DNA of 64,000 bases, taken from contig NZ_WSJB01000003.1 of the NCBI RefSeq assembly GCF_009763255.1, positions 1 to 64,000 on the forward strand, written 5' to 3'. The translations under genes were made by a program, and so were the position numbers. This document shows, piece by piece, positions 20,470 through 31,543 of this stretch (within the stretch, counting starts at the first letter, position 1; the number at the start of each line of letters is the position of its first letter). The notes beneath the pieces were generated by a model that worked only from the letters and a program-made list of their open reading frames with translations, was not told where the DNA came from and ran no database searches. The DNA is from Bordetella sp. 02P26C-1. Lineage in GTDB: Bacteria; Pseudomonadota; Gammaproteobacteria; Burkholderiales; Burkholderiaceae_B.

Positions 20470-22113
20470 TCAGTCCTCCGCTCGCAGATGCGCTTCCTGC
20501 ATATCCAGCAGTTTCACCTGCTCGCGCGCAAAGGTATCGGAGATCCGATGCCGCAACGCGAGGCGATAAATCGCGCGTCGCGAGGCCTCGATGGCTTCCA
20601 ACCGCATTTGACGCTCTACGCTATGCTGATGCGCGCGTTGCTCGTCCCTGGGCTCGCTCAAATGGATGTCGGCACGGTCACGCAACGCTTCCGACAGCCG
20701 CTCGGCTGCGCTGAGATAGAGCTCGGCATTATCGGGATGGTCCGACGTCAGCCGTTCTCGTGTTTTCACAACGGACTCCAAGGCCGCATCGAGCATAGCT
20801 TGCCGGGCCAGCGTCTGATCCACATGCGTCCCGTCATCCGCGGAGGCTCCTACGCCGCCCAAGAGCTTGGGCAAACTGAAGTTCGCCATCAGTAGCGAGA
20901 TCAGCAAAACGAACGTGGCCAGACAAATAGCCAGCTCCCGCGAGGGAAACGCAGAGCCGTCCGGCAAGGCTAAAGGCAGCGTCATGACGCCGGCCAGCGT
21001 CACGGCGCCTCGCACCCCCGCCATGGCCATCGCCAGGATCATCCGTGGACTGACCTTGAGCGGCACGAGACCTCGCCGCCGTGCCACCGCCTCCGAGATT
21101 TTTATGGACAGCGCTACCCATATCAGCCTGACCAGCATCAGGCCAAGCCAGATCGCCGCGGCATAAACGGGCAACCAGAACAGATGGTCCTGCCCGCTTT
21201 CCTGCGCGGCATCGTCCAACCTGTCCAGAATGATGGGCAATTGCTCACCCAACAGCACAAACATCATGCCGTTAAGCGTCAGCTGTACCGTGGTCCACAC
21301 CGTCTGACGCTCAATACGTGCCTGCGCTGACAGGCCGCCCGCCATTTCGAGATAACTCATCGTGATGCCGGCAGCGACAGCCGCGAGAATGCCCGAGGCC
21401 CGTGCATGCTCGGCGATGAAATAGACGATAAATGGAATGATGAGGCTTAGCAGCATATCGCTGCCGGGTTCCACGCCGAAGCGGCGGCGGAACTTGCCCT
21501 TGAGCACCAACAGAATCGCCGTCGCACCCACCCCGATGGCGATACTGGCCAGCGCCATCCAGAAAAACGACACCGTCGCCTGCCATAGCGAAAACGCACC
21601 CGTGACAGCAGCCGCCACGGCGAAACGAAACGCGACCAGCCCGCTGGCATCGTTGAATAAGGACTCTCCCTCCAGTATGGCCATCATGCGATGCGGAATG
21701 TGCACGCGCTTGCTGATGGCCGCGACCGCGACGGGATCCGTGGGCGACACAATGGCCGCGATGGCGAAAGCGACCGCGAGCGGTACGGAAGGGATCATCC
21801 AATGAATCAGGTAGCCCACGCCCACCACAGTTAGGAAGACCAAGCCAATGGATAACTGAAGAATCAGTGACGACTCTCCTAGCACCGAGCGTTTGGAAAC
21901 CCGCCACCCATCAAGAAACAACAGCGGAGGCAAAAAGAGCAGAAAGAAAATTTCCGGCTCCATCAGCACGCCGCGTTGAAACACTGCGGCGATGATGAAG
22001 CCAAGCGCGATCTGCACGAATGGCGCGGGCACCGGGATCGGTAAGACACGCACAATCATTCCGCTAAGCATGACTGCGACAAGCATCGCCATCACAACGG
22101 CAAAGGTTTCCAT
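20470..22113 (-). CDS. CPA1-family Na+/H+ antiporter
   Basis: This 547-residue membrane protein has about 12 helices in the first 400 residues and a long hydrophilic helical tail. The motif IVSPTDPVAVAAISKR, with the family Asp, and the following GESLFNDASGLVAFRFA are hallmarks of NhaP/Nhe-type monovalent cation/proton antiporters. It exchanges Na+ or K+ for H+ at the inner membrane. Its start lies 11 bp after the stop of the outer-membrane factor gene, so it is probably co-transcribed with the efflux operon, an unusual partnership that fits with pH homeostasis. Confidence 0.92.
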   Translation of the reverse strand: METFAVVMAMLVAVMLSGMIVRVLPIPVPAPFVQIALGFIIAAVFQRGVLMEPEIFFLLFLPPLLFLDGWRVSKRSVLGESSLILQLSIGLVFLTVVGVGYLIHWMIPSVPLAVAFAIAAIVSPTDPVAVAAISKRVHIPHRMMAILEGESLFNDASGLVAFRFAVAAAVTGAFSLWQATVSFFWMALASIAIGVGATAILLVLKGKFRRRFGVEPGSDMLLSLIIPFIVYFIAEHARASGILAAVAAGITMSYLEMAGGLSAQARIERQTVWTTVQLTLNGMMFVLLGEQLPIILDRLDDAAQESGQDHLFWLPVYAAAIWLGLMLVRLIWVALSIKISEAVARRRGLVPLKVSPRMILAMAMAGVRGAVTLAGVMTLPLALPDGSAFPSRELAICLATFVLLISLLMANFSLPKLLGGVGASADDGTHVDQTLARQAMLDAALESVVKTRERLTSDHPDNAELYLSAAERLSEALRDRADIHLSEPRDEQRAHQHSVERQMRLEAIEASRRAIYRLALRHRISDTFAREQVKLLDMQEAHLRAED

Positions 22114-22124
22114 ATTCTTTCCAA

Positions 22125-23648
22125 CTAGTTTCGCGGCACGCCCTTACGCCGCTGCGTGTTCTGCTGGGGAAATGCTTGATCGATCTTGCCTAATGCAAGG
22201 GCGAGCGCCGCGGCCGCTGACAGCGCCGCGGCATGCGCGTCCGTCTGCGCGCTGCGAGCGGCCAACAGTCCATTCGCCGCCTCGGTCGCGACGGTGACGG
22301 TGCCCAAACCCTGCTTATAACTGTCGAACGCCGCGTCATAGGTAATGCGCGCCGTCTCCACCAGCGTGGTCGCCGCCTCATAAGATGCCAAGGCGTTTTC
22401 CAGCAGGTTGTTGGCCACGACAATCTCACTGATCGCCGCCGCGCGGAGCTTGTCCAACGTGGCGCGCGCGGCGTTTACGCGTTCGCGGGCGTCATGCAGG
22501 CGCGCGGAGCGCAGGCCTCCGTCGTAGATTGGCATGGACATCCCCAGGAAGATCGCTCGCGCCGAACCGTTGTTCGCCAGACCCGCGATGGGCCCCAGGG
22601 CGACTTCTTCGTTACCGCCTACCGCGAAGCCGGCGAGAAAGACCTTGGGCGCGAAGGCCGCCCGCGCGGCATCCACACCACTTTCGGCGGCTTTCAAGGA
22701 AGCGACGCTGGCCAATACATCAGGCCGATCAGCCAACGCACGCTGTAGCACCGCGCCTGCAGGCAACTCGCTGGCACTGGGCAAAGGCGCGGTGGTGCTA
22801 TCGGCGACTTGCAACACGGTACCGTAAGGCAGCCCAAGTTTGTCGAGCAAGACCTGATAGGCATTGCGTTGCGCGCCCTCGGCGGTGACGCGCTGCAGCT
22901 GCGATTGCGCGACCTGTTGACGAGCCTGCGCAACCTCCACCGTGGTGGCCAGCCCGCTTTTCCTGCGCGCCTCGGCGGCTGCCAGTACCGCCTCGCTATT
23001 GCGTAGCGCCTGCACGGCGATCCGACTGCGTTGTCGTGCCGCGCCGAAGGCGTAGTAGGCGTTGGCCACCTCATAAGCCAGCTGCTGATGCACGGCGTTA
23101 AACGAGAAATTAGCGGCGATCGACAGATTGCGTGCCGCTTCGTGCGTGGCGTCGCGTTGGCCAAAATCGAACAATAACCACTCCAGGCCGATACCGGCCG
23201 CCACGCCGTTGGCCGACGATCGCACCGTTAAACGCTCGTCCAGCACCTCGGGCAAACGCCATCGCGTGGACACATAGCCGCCCATCACATTGGCCGACAG
23301 CATGGGCAGATAGGCGGCCTCTGTCAGCCCTATCCCCGAAGCAGCCTGACGCGCCTGACTCCAGGCGACCCGGGTCAGCGGGTTGTTGAACTGCGCGATA
23401 TCGATCAATGCGGGCAAGTCATAGGCCTGATCTTGCTTGGGTTGCTGGGCACCGCCATTGAACTGGGGAGATGACGCCGAGGCACCGTCTACGGCGAGCG
23501 CGCGCCATTGCGCCGAAACAGAGGGTGGCGTCCAGGGACGATGGGCGGACGCGGGTGCGTACTCGGAATCCGTCGCGCAAGCCGCCAGCGTTATGGCCAG
23601 CACCGATGCTGCCACCAGTCGGACATGGCGGATGATGTCAGCGCTCAT
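22125..23648 (-). CDS. outer-membrane efflux lipoprotein (NodT/OprM-like)
   Basis: This 507-residue TolC-fold protein has a lipobox-like signal (VLAITLAACATDS, Cys about residue 24). It shows the duplicated OEP pattern: ALIDIAQFNNPLTRVAWSQAR in the first half and VLQRALADRPDVLASVASLKAAE in the second. It forms the outer-membrane channel for the adjacent FUSC/HlyD pump. Its start overlaps the end of the FUSC gene by 11 bp, implying coupling. Confidence 0.92.
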   Translation of the reverse strand: MSADIIRHVRLVAASVLAITLAACATDSEYAPASAHRPWTPPSVSAQWRALAVDGASASSPQFNGGAQQPKQDQAYDLPALIDIAQFNNPLTRVAWSQARQAASGIGLTEAAYLPMLSANVMGGYVSTRWRLPEVLDERLTVRSSANGVAAGIGLEWLLFDFGQRDATHEAARNLSIAANFSFNAVHQQLAYEVANAYYAFGAARQRSRIAVQALRNSEAVLAAAEARRKSGLATTVEVAQARQQVAQSQLQRVTAEGAQRNAYQVLLDKLGLPYGTVLQVADSTTAPLPSASELPAGAVLQRALADRPDVLASVASLKAAESGVDAARAAFAPKVFLAGFAVGGNEEVALGPIAGLANNGSARAIFLGMSMPIYDGGLRSARLHDARERVNAARATLDKLRAAAISEIVVANNLLENALASYEAATTLVETARITYDAAFDSYKQGLGTVTVATEAANGLLAARSAQTDAHAAALSAAAALALALGKIDQAFPQQNTQRRKGVPRN

Positions 23649-25569
23649 GAATCAGCTTCTCCAGGTGACGAATGTCATCCTCTAACAGGTTAGCCGCGCG
23701 AGCAACGGGCTTGCGCGAGGCCGCAGTCGTCTGGCCACGACTCGATTCGTCGATTTCGATGGGCACCGCAGACTTTTGATTGGTGGCAGCCACGTTTTCC
23801 AGGCGCGGCGCGACTCCGCTGGCGTCACCCGAAGCTGACGCCAACCTTGTCGTCAGCCGCCGCAGAGCCGTCATCACCCGTACGGCCCGCCATAGCTTCG
23901 CTTGCGTTGCACGTCGCACCGACATCTCGAAGTAAGCCAGACCCAGGACTCGCCTGCAGTCGGCCAGATGGCTCGCGACACGCGAAACATAAGCCAGGCG
24001 CAGATCGTGCGAATGTTTACCTTCAACCTGTTTGGTATTGCGTGCCAGCGCCGCGAGGTTGGCGATCGCATCGTGAATACTTTCCCACGCGCGCCGGATC
24101 GCGCTGACAGGCCATAAGCGCGTGAACACCAAATAAAGCACGCAGTTGCCCAGCAACACACCGACGATCCGATCGCGTGCCGTGTCCATATCGAAGGTGG
24201 GCCCGAATCCCTGCAACACGGTCAGAAGAAACGCCAGGGCAACTTGCACGCCAGCATAAGACGCACGCTCATTGCCCACCCAAACCCAGGCGGCGCCGAA
24301 CGTACCAAGGAAAACCAACAGCATGATGGCGCCCACCGAGGTGATGTGCGGCATCACGAAGAGTATCGAGGCAATGCCAAGCGCCGCACCGATGAGACAA
24401 CCCGTTATTCGCAAAACCAGCTTGTGCGCGGTCTCGGCGACGGAGCCCAGCGCAGCGACATAGCAAGTGATCAATGCCGTGTGTATGCCCTGCCACTGCA
24501 CAGCTGTATAGATCAAATAGCAGATGACCGCCGCTGCGGTGGTTTTGACGGCATAGCGTACATGCTCGCGGTTCGTGAAGGCGTCGGCGCGCAGGAACGG
24601 TTCGGCGGGCGCGTCACTGGGATAATCGTCAGGCGTGCCTGCAAGATCATGAAGCGCGCGCCACATAGTTTGTTCGGCTCCGCCGATGCCTGGAGGCAAG
24701 CTCTCGCTGATTTCCACGGCCTCGCCTCTCCCCAACGATTCACCTGCCTGACGCAACACTGCGGCCAGGGCATCGCGGCTCGGCTGCGGCGTGCTCGTCG
24801 GTAGGGCCAACACCGCCAGCGCGATCCGGTAACTTTCAACCAAGGCACGGGCCAGGCGTCTGTGTTCAGCGCTGCGTCCCAGCGCCAGCATCTTGGTCAT
24901 CTTGAGACGTTTGAGCGCTTCCTCCTGGCCTTCCCACACCGCTTCGGCAACGCGTGCCCGCGCGGACGGATCAGGGTGCTGCGCGAGATCGGCGCAGGCA
25001 AGCAGGCGATCTTGCACGCATTGGCGCAACAAGCTGATGGGCTTGAGACCCATCGTCATGTTCACGATCAAAACGCAGGCCATGGGCATGGTCGCCATCA
25101 GGCCTGCATAGAGAATCCCTCGCGTAGCGAGCTCGCCCGTCGGCGCAATGCTCAACAGGGTCAATACAAACGCAATGACCAGCGCGATGATGCCGCCAAG
25201 CTCACCGAGCAGACTCGCGGACCCTAAATACAGCAAGATTAACGATGCAATCACGAGAGCCACAATGCGCATCGACGGCACATCGATGGTCCATCGCGTC
25301 AGCAGCACAAGAATGACCAGCATCATGCCCACCAGCACCGTCAACGCGACGGCCAGGATCGAGCTTTCCGCGGCGTCGGCCTTCATGACGAAGAACACCA
25401 GGTAGCAGCTCAGTGCGGCCTCAGGAATCTGATAGACAGCCGCCACCATCGTGGTCAGCGCACACACCAGCGCGATGCGCCAAGTTTGCGCCAGCCTGCC
25501 GGGGAATGGATCCGTCAGGTCATGCCACAACAGCCGCATGAACTGGCGCCGCGCCTCAGCACTTTTCAT
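23638..25569 (-). CDS. FUSC-family inner-membrane efflux protein (AaeB/fusaric-acid type)
   Basis: About 643 residues with two blocks of hydrophobic helices (roughly 30-170 and 345-500) separated by a soluble domain, the duplicated arrangement of fusaric-acid-resistance/AaeB exporters. The conserved RYAVKTTAAAVICYLIYTAV segment begins the second block. The start is uncertain: the ATG at 25567-25569 overlaps the HlyD gene by 14 bp, and in-frame alternatives exist 10 codons upstream and 10 downstream. Together with HlyD and the outer-membrane factor it should export hydrophobic or aromatic weak acids. Confidence 0.88.
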   Translation of the reverse strand: MKSAEARRQFMRLLWHDLTDPFPGRLAQTWRIALVCALTTMVAAVYQIPEAALSCYLVFFVMKADAAESSILAVALTVLVGMMLVILVLLTRWTIDVPSMRIVALVIASLILLYLGSASLLGELGGIIALVIAFVLTLLSIAPTGELATRGILYAGLMATMPMACVLIVNMTMGLKPISLLRQCVQDRLLACADLAQHPDPSARARVAEAVWEGQEEALKRLKMTKMLALGRSAEHRRLARALVESYRIALAVLALPTSTPQPSRDALAAVLRQAGESLGRGEAVEISESLPPGIGGAEQTMWRALHDLAGTPDDYPSDAPAEPFLRADAFTNREHVRYAVKTTAAAVICYLIYTAVQWQGIHTALITCYVAALGSVAETAHKLVLRITGCLIGAALGIASILFVMPHITSVGAIMLLVFLGTFGAAWVWVGNERASYAGVQVALAFLLTVLQGFGPTFDMDTARDRIVGVLLGNCVLYLVFTRLWPVSAIRRAWESIHDAIANLAALARNTKQVEGKHSHDLRLAYVSRVASHLADCRRVLGLAYFEMSVRRATQAKLWRAVRVMTALRRLTTRLASASGDASGVAPRLENVAATNQKSAVPIEIDESSRGQTTAASRKPVARAANLLEDDIRHLEKLIHER

Positions 25570-26608
25570 CGGTTTGAACAATAACGGTCGCGGATGCACC
25601 GATGCGCATCAGGTCGGCAGGCGGCGCGTCCAACAGCACGCGCACCGGGAACCTTTGCCCCACACGCACCCAGTTCAAGGTCTTGGGCACATACGGCAAG
25701 TTGCTCGGAATGGGTATTTCGTCGCCGGGCAACACGCCCCAGCCGATCGAGTCCACACGGCCGCGCAGAATCCGTGACCGATCCTCGGCCACATAGACCT
25801 GCACGCACATGCCCGGCCGGACCGCGGATAACTCGGTTTCGAGAAAGCCCGCGCTCGCATACCAATGCGTGGTGTCTATGAGCGTGAATGCCGACTGTGC
25901 CGGCAAGATATAGTCGCCGACAGCGACCGACAAGCCCACGACACGGCCATCATTGGGCGCGCGCACTTCGGTTTCGCGCAATTGACGCTCGGCGATGGCC
26001 AGTTGCGCACGGGCCTCGGCCACCAGCGCCATGGCGCCCTCTTCCGTGCCAACCAGCACCTTGGCCGCTTCGTGTTGAGCGAGGGCTTCCTCCAGGCTGG
26101 TTTCGGCATTTCGCTTCAACGTGCGGGCATCGTCGACCTGCTGCGCGGTGACATAGCCTTTGGGTAGCAAACTTTGCAAGCGCGCCAAGGTTTGCGTGGC
26201 CTGAGCCAAATTCACGCGAGCGCGTTGAACTTGTTGCGCGGCGATTTCTACATTCGAGCCTTCGGCGGAGATCCCACGACGTCGCGTGGCCAGTGTCGCC
26301 TCGGCCGCTTGCAAGGCCGCGCGGGCCTGCTCGACCTGCAGACGGTAGACCTCGGGATCCAACGTGAATAACAAGTCGCCTTTGGCCACCGCGCTGTTTT
26401 CCTGCACCGCGACGAGATTCACGCGGCCGGGCACCGCAGCAGAAATGCGCGCGATGCGTGCTGTCAGGACCGCGTCTTCTGACAACGGGGAAGCCTTGAT
26501 TCGCGCGTAGTACAACCATCCCAATGCAACGGCCGCGACAACCACGATCAACATCACCGCGATGGCGACGCGTCGCCGGGAAACCTGATGGTCAGTAGCC
26601 TTTGGCAT
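25556..26608 (-). CDS. HlyD-family membrane-fusion protein
   Basis: This 350-residue periplasmic adaptor has one N-terminal membrane helix (about 13-33), the lipoyl half-motif RISAAVPGRVNLVAVQENSA, a coiled-coil hairpin (about 85-190), and the second lipoyl/beta-barrel part RAPNDGRVVGLSVAVGDYI. It resembles EmrA/AaeA. It bridges the FUSC pump and the outer-membrane channel. It begins one base past the YtcA-like gene and overlaps the FUSC gene. Confidence 0.92.
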   Translation of the reverse strand: MPKATDHQVSRRRVAIAVMLIVVVAAVALGWLYYARIKASPLSEDAVLTARIARISAAVPGRVNLVAVQENSAVAKGDLLFTLDPEVYRLQVEQARAALQAAEATLATRRRGISAEGSNVEIAAQQVQRARVNLAQATQTLARLQSLLPKGYVTAQQVDDARTLKRNAETSLEEALAQHEAAKVLVGTEEGAMALVAEARAQLAIAERQLRETEVRAPNDGRVVGLSVAVGDYILPAQSAFTLIDTTHWYASAGFLETELSAVRPGMCVQVYVAEDRSRILRGRVDSIGWGVLPGDEIPIPSNLPYVPKTLNWVRVGQRFPVRVLLDAPPADLMRIGASATVIVQTDEKC

Positions 26609-26609
26609 A

Positions 26610-26903
26610 TCAGCGCGCGAATAACAACAAGGAGAGTAAGAACATCACGATGGCCGCGATCGCCAGATAAGTCACGAACGGCAGTGGCAGAAACTCATCC
26701 AGGCCCAGCCGCACCAAAACAACCCGAGCGATCAATGCGGCCACGCAACCCAGCGCCGCGCAAATCAGCCACGAAGGGAAATACGACTCGAAGACCACCA
26801 CATACGGTGGCAATGCGGCCGAGCATCCGGCTAGCAACAGCATCGCCGCGAACGCCGTTCCCATTCGCACCGCCTGGCGATGACGATGGTTCATCCACCG
26901 CAT
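26610..26903 (-). CDS. YtcA-like small membrane lipoprotein
   Basis: A 97-residue protein with a lipobox (AMLLLAGCSA) and two hydrophobic helices after it (about residues 39-60 and 69-95). Short lipoproteins of the YtcA type are found beside HlyD/FUSC efflux genes, which is the arrangement here. The ATG at 26901-26903 was chosen because GGGGAG stands at suitable spacing; the longer in-frame reading has no ribosome-binding site. It is the first gene of the five-gene efflux/antiporter operon. Confidence 0.7.
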   Translation of the reverse strand: MRWMNHRHRQAVRMGTAFAAMLLLAGCSAALPPYVVVFESYFPSWLICAALGCVAALIARVVLVRLGLDEFLPLPFVTYLAIAAIVMFLLSLLLFAR

Positions 26904-26966
26904 AACACTCCCCAAAACTGCCTTCACGGCATCGTTGCGACGCCGAAAAAGCAAAACCGCTCATCT

Positions 26967-28364
26967 TTAATGCATGAATCCGCCAGACTCATCCTGCGCG
27001 CCCTGTACGGCCACCGGATGCGACGCGAAATAATCCAGGCAGCGTCGGAAATCGTCGAGCAGCAAGGACGCCAAATCCCGCGACACGCCATGACGCACCA
27101 GGATGCGTTGACTCACAAGGTCTTCGCGATTAGCCGGCATGGAATACGCTGGCACCTGCCAGCCACGCGAGCGTAGCCGGTCGGCCAGGTCATAAAGATT
27201 GAAGCCGGGATTGACGCCGTCCTTGAGCTTCCAGCACAGGCCGGGGATGCCCTGTTCGCGATCCCCATCGTATAGAACCTCAAATGGCCCAAGCCGGGCG
27301 ATCTCGGTCGCCAGATAGCGCGCCGTGTCATAGCAGGCGTTCTGAATACGGGAATAACCGTCGCGCCCTAAGCGCAGAAAGTTATAGTACTGAGCCACGA
27401 TCTGACCTCCTGGGCGCGAAAAATTCAGCGCAAAGGTGGGCATGTTGCCGCCCAGGTAGTTCACGTTAAAGATCAGCTCTTCGGGCAGGTGCGCCGCATC
27501 GCGCCAGATCACCCAGCCCACGCCCAGCGGTGCGAGACCGAATTTGTGGCCCGACGTATTAATCGACACCACGCGCGGCAGGCGAAAATCCCATTGCAGA
27601 TCCGGCGCGCAAAATGGCGCGAGAAACCCGCCGCTGGCGCCATCGACGTGGATCGGGATATCCAGACCCGTTTCTTTCTGTAGCTGATCCAAGGCATCGC
27701 TGACGGCCTTGACCGGCTCATACTCGCACGTGAACGTCACCCCGAGCGTGGGCACCACGCCGATGGTGTTCTCGTCGACGCGTTTTATGACTTCTTCGGG
27801 CGACATAATCAGCCGGCCCGCTTCCATCGGTATCTCGCGCAATTCCACGTCGAAATAGCGCGCGAATTTATGCCAGCAAATTTGTACCGGCCCGCAAATC
27901 AGATTCGGTTTATCGGTCGGCAGACCAGCGGCTTTACGCTTTTTGCGCCAAGCCCATTTCAAAGCCAGGCCACCCAACATGGCCGCTTCGGAAGACCCGG
28001 TGGTCGAGCAACCCAGCGTGTTGGCCGCCTCCGGGGAATTCCACAGATCCGCGAGCATGTGCACGCAGCGCGCTTCGATTTCCGCCGTCTGCGGGTATTC
28101 GTCCTTGTCGATCATATTCTTATCGATCGACTCGTCCATCAGTTTGTGGACCTCTTCGTCCACCCAGGTCTGGCAGAACGTGGCCAGATTCTGGCGCGAA
28201 TTTCCGTCCAGCATCAGCTCATCATGCACAACCTGATACGCATGCCGCGGTGCCTGCTCCTTTGCGGGGAACTTATATTTCGGCACGGCCACCGTCAGAT
28301 CGGTGGAGGCATAGATATCGTCCAGCTCGTCAGCGCGAATGCTGTCTTTGGCGTGCAGAGGCAT
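26967..28364 (-). CDS. gadB: glutamate decarboxylase
   Basis: This 465-residue PLP enzyme is very close to the E. coli GadA/GadB pattern. It has [14 protein letters not shown], the PLP-binding Lys274 in [20 protein letters not shown], and [20 protein letters not shown]. The last residue, His465, is at the place of the C-terminal histidine that closes the active site at neutral pH in E. coli GadB. It converts glutamate to GABA while consuming a proton. No gadC glutamate/GABA antiporter gene is in the window. It lies between hdeA and the efflux operon on the same strand. Confidence 0.96.
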   Translation of the reverse strand: MPLHAKDSIRADELDDIYASTDLTVAVPKYKFPAKEQAPRHAYQVVHDELMLDGNSRQNLATFCQTWVDEEVHKLMDESIDKNMIDKDEYPQTAEIEARCVHMLADLWNSPEAANTLGCSTTGSSEAAMLGGLALKWAWRKKRKAAGLPTDKPNLICGPVQICWHKFARYFDVELREIPMEAGRLIMSPEEVIKRVDENTIGVVPTLGVTFTCEYEPVKAVSDALDQLQKETGLDIPIHVDGASGGFLAPFCAPDLQWDFRLPRVVSINTSGHKFGLAPLGVGWVIWRDAAHLPEELIFNVNYLGGNMPTFALNFSRPGGQIVAQYYNFLRLGRDGYSRIQNACYDTARYLATEIARLGPFEVLYDGDREQGIPGLCWKLKDGVNPGFNLYDLADRLRSRGWQVPAYSMPANREDLVSQRILVRHGVSRDLASLLLDDFRRCLDYFASHPVAVQGAQDESGGFMH

Positions 28365-28399
28365 AGGATGAGTTCAAAAATCCGGTCCATATAGAAAAT

Positions 28400-28429
28400 C
28401 GACGGCAAAACACACAGGTTTTGCCGTCG
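28400..28429 (-). terminator. hairpin between hdeA and gadB
   Basis: A perfect 12-bp inverted repeat (28400-28411 and 28418-28429, arms CGACGGCAAAAC and complement) with a 6-nt loop is followed on the minus strand by ATTTTCTATA. It could terminate most hdeA transcripts or act as a partial terminator that sets a higher hdeA:gadB ratio. Confidence 0.65.
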
Positions 28430-28458
28430 GCAGCGGTTAACGCAGCTTGGTGACCAAA

Positions 28459-28767
28459 TTACTTCTTGGTCACGACGCCCGAGCCAACCAGCGCATCACG
28501 CAGAGCAACCTTGGGGTTCTCTTTGCAGTAGGTCAGCAGTTGCGGCTGAACCTTGGCAATGCCTTCGACATCGACCACGGCTTGCTGAACGTCACCGTTG
28601 TGGTTCACAGCGGCGGCAAAACCCAATGCGGTGGGGCGAACCGATTCGTCAAGGGTCAGATAATCGCTGCACAGCCACAGGGGCACGGGCTGCTTGGTAT
28701 CTGCGTGAGTGGTGGCCGAGAACGCGGCCAAGCCAGCTACGGCAACGGCAAAAATAACTTTCTTCAT
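28459..28767 (-). CDS. hdeA: HdeA-family periplasmic acid-stress chaperone
   Basis: This 102-residue protein has a signal peptide (MKKVIFAVAVAGLAAFSATT, cleavage near His21-Ala22). The mature part matches HdeA: PLWLCSDYLTLDESVRPTAL, then GFAAAVN, VVDVEGIAKVQPQLLTYCK. Cys33 and Cys81 are placed to form the single HdeA disulfide. HdeA unfolds at low pH and keeps periplasmic proteins soluble. The ATG at 28765-28767 has GGAGG 8 bp upstream; a longer in-frame start lacks one. It is adjacent to gadB, as in enteric and Brucella acid-resistance loci. Confidence 0.9.
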   Translation of the reverse strand: MKKVIFAVAVAGLAAFSATTHADTKQPVPLWLCSDYLTLDESVRPTALGFAAAVNHNGDVQQAVVDVEGIAKVQPQLLTYCKENPKVALRDALVGSGVVTKK

Positions 28768-29129
28768 ACAAACACCTCCGCTACTGATTAAACCCCTGGA
28801 GTTGACAAACGACACGGCAGGGGTAACCGTATCAATTCATTAATCAGTCAAGCACCGGCACACGCTCGACCAGCTATAACTCAGTTGGCATTCGCCAATC
28901 GCAAGATACGGCGTATTCGGCCGGGTTGAAACTCGATTTTATATGGATTTGAAACTTTACTTAAGATAAAGTTTCCATCCAAATGACTTAACGCAAGCCG
29001 TCGCCGGTAAATCTTTTGGAATTCGGCACTGGGCAGGCACATGCCGCAATAATGTTGCGAGGCAATGAAGGCATATCCTGGGAGCGATCCAATATGAACA
29101 TGCCTCACCGCAAACTCAATGGCAGAGAA
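28768..29129. other. gap upstream of hdeA
   Basis: About 360 bp without a supportable gene. The part next to hdeA is AT-rich and should hold its promoter. A TTGACT hexamer lies on the minus strand near 28850, but no -10 at standard spacing was convincing. The remaining short frames have no start signal or family resemblance. Confidence 0.45.
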
Positions 29130-29663
29130 TTAGTTGGGTTTCCAGAATACATACAGCGCCTGATAGGGCACTGTTACCTGTTTACCCAGCGCGGCGCTAT
29201 CGCAGACGCTGTCCGGCGCGCCCCCGCCAGATTGCACGAGACGTTGGATATACGTCACCCCCGAGAGCATTCCGGCCGCACCCGACGGATTCGCCATCAC
29301 CAGCTGATCGGCCAGGCGCCCGGCGCCGTCGTCTACGCGGACCACGCTCATGCCGGTGAGCCAAGAACCATCAGCCGCGCGCCAGGTCTCGGGCGGGCTC
29401 GTGTAACGGCCTTGCTGATTGTCACCATTGAGGGTCGCTTTCGCGCTCTCAATCGTCCAAGCCAGCTGCGGGGGGATATCGGACGACTGATGGCATACGT
29501 AAGTGACCGTGCCTTCGGCTGAAGCCCGCCAGGCCACATAGTTGCCGGCCGGGACCTGCATGATCGCCGGTACGCTATCGGCTGCCATCGCGCCGGCAGC
29601 GGCGAGACAGCCCGCCACCAAAGACAGACGAGCGAGCTGGCGACGCTGAGAACTGGATTTCAT
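29130..29663 (-). CDS. secreted DUF3455-like protein
   Basis: A 177-residue protein with a basic N-terminus and signal peptide ending near AGAMAA (about residue 28). The mature part resembles DUF3455 proteins: WRASAEGTVTYVCHQSS at the start, TWRAADGSWLTG in the middle, and TYIQRLVQSGGGAPDSVC followed by VPYQALYVFW at the end. Two cysteines could form a disulfide. Function is unknown. The start at MKSSSQRR is preferred to one six codons upstream because it begins the signal peptide. Confidence 0.7.
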   Translation of the reverse strand: MKSSSQRRQLARLSLVAGCLAAAGAMAADSVPAIMQVPAGNYVAWRASAEGTVTYVCHQSSDIPPQLAWTIESAKATLNGDNQQGRYTSPPETWRAADGSWLTGMSVVRVDDGAGRLADQLVMANPSGAAGMLSGVTYIQRLVQSGGGAPDSVCDSAALGKQVTVPYQALYVFWKPN

Positions 29664-29822
29664 ACGAGCTCCTATAAGCACAGAAAAAATGTAATTAACT
29701 GCGTACGGATTCTACAGGTCTCATGACACCATTTTCTGATTCCACGCGAAGAGCTCCCCGAAGTACACCTTGACCCACGCACAATCCCGCCGCTCACAGT
29801 CATCGGGCACAAGATAGCGACG

Positions 29823-29854
29823 ATAAAAAAGCACCGCGCGATGGCGCGGTGCTT
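29823..29854 (-). terminator. terminator of the groES-groEL operon
   Basis: A GC-rich stem (GCACCGCGC at 29831-29839 with its complement at 29844-29852) and a GATG loop, followed on the minus strand by six T residues (29825-29830). It lies about 35 bp past the groEL stop and is a textbook intrinsic terminator. Confidence 0.9.
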
Positions 29855-29888
29855 CGAAGCGAAAGCCCAGGCCTTCAGTACATCAGCG

Positions 29889-31526
<1,638 letters not shown>

Positions 31527-31543
31527 TCAACACTCAAGCGATC

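Noticed and set aside
28881-29108. Minus-strand 75-codon frame upstream of hdeA
   Set aside because: No ribosome-binding site, no motif, and it overlaps the likely promoter region; not convincing.
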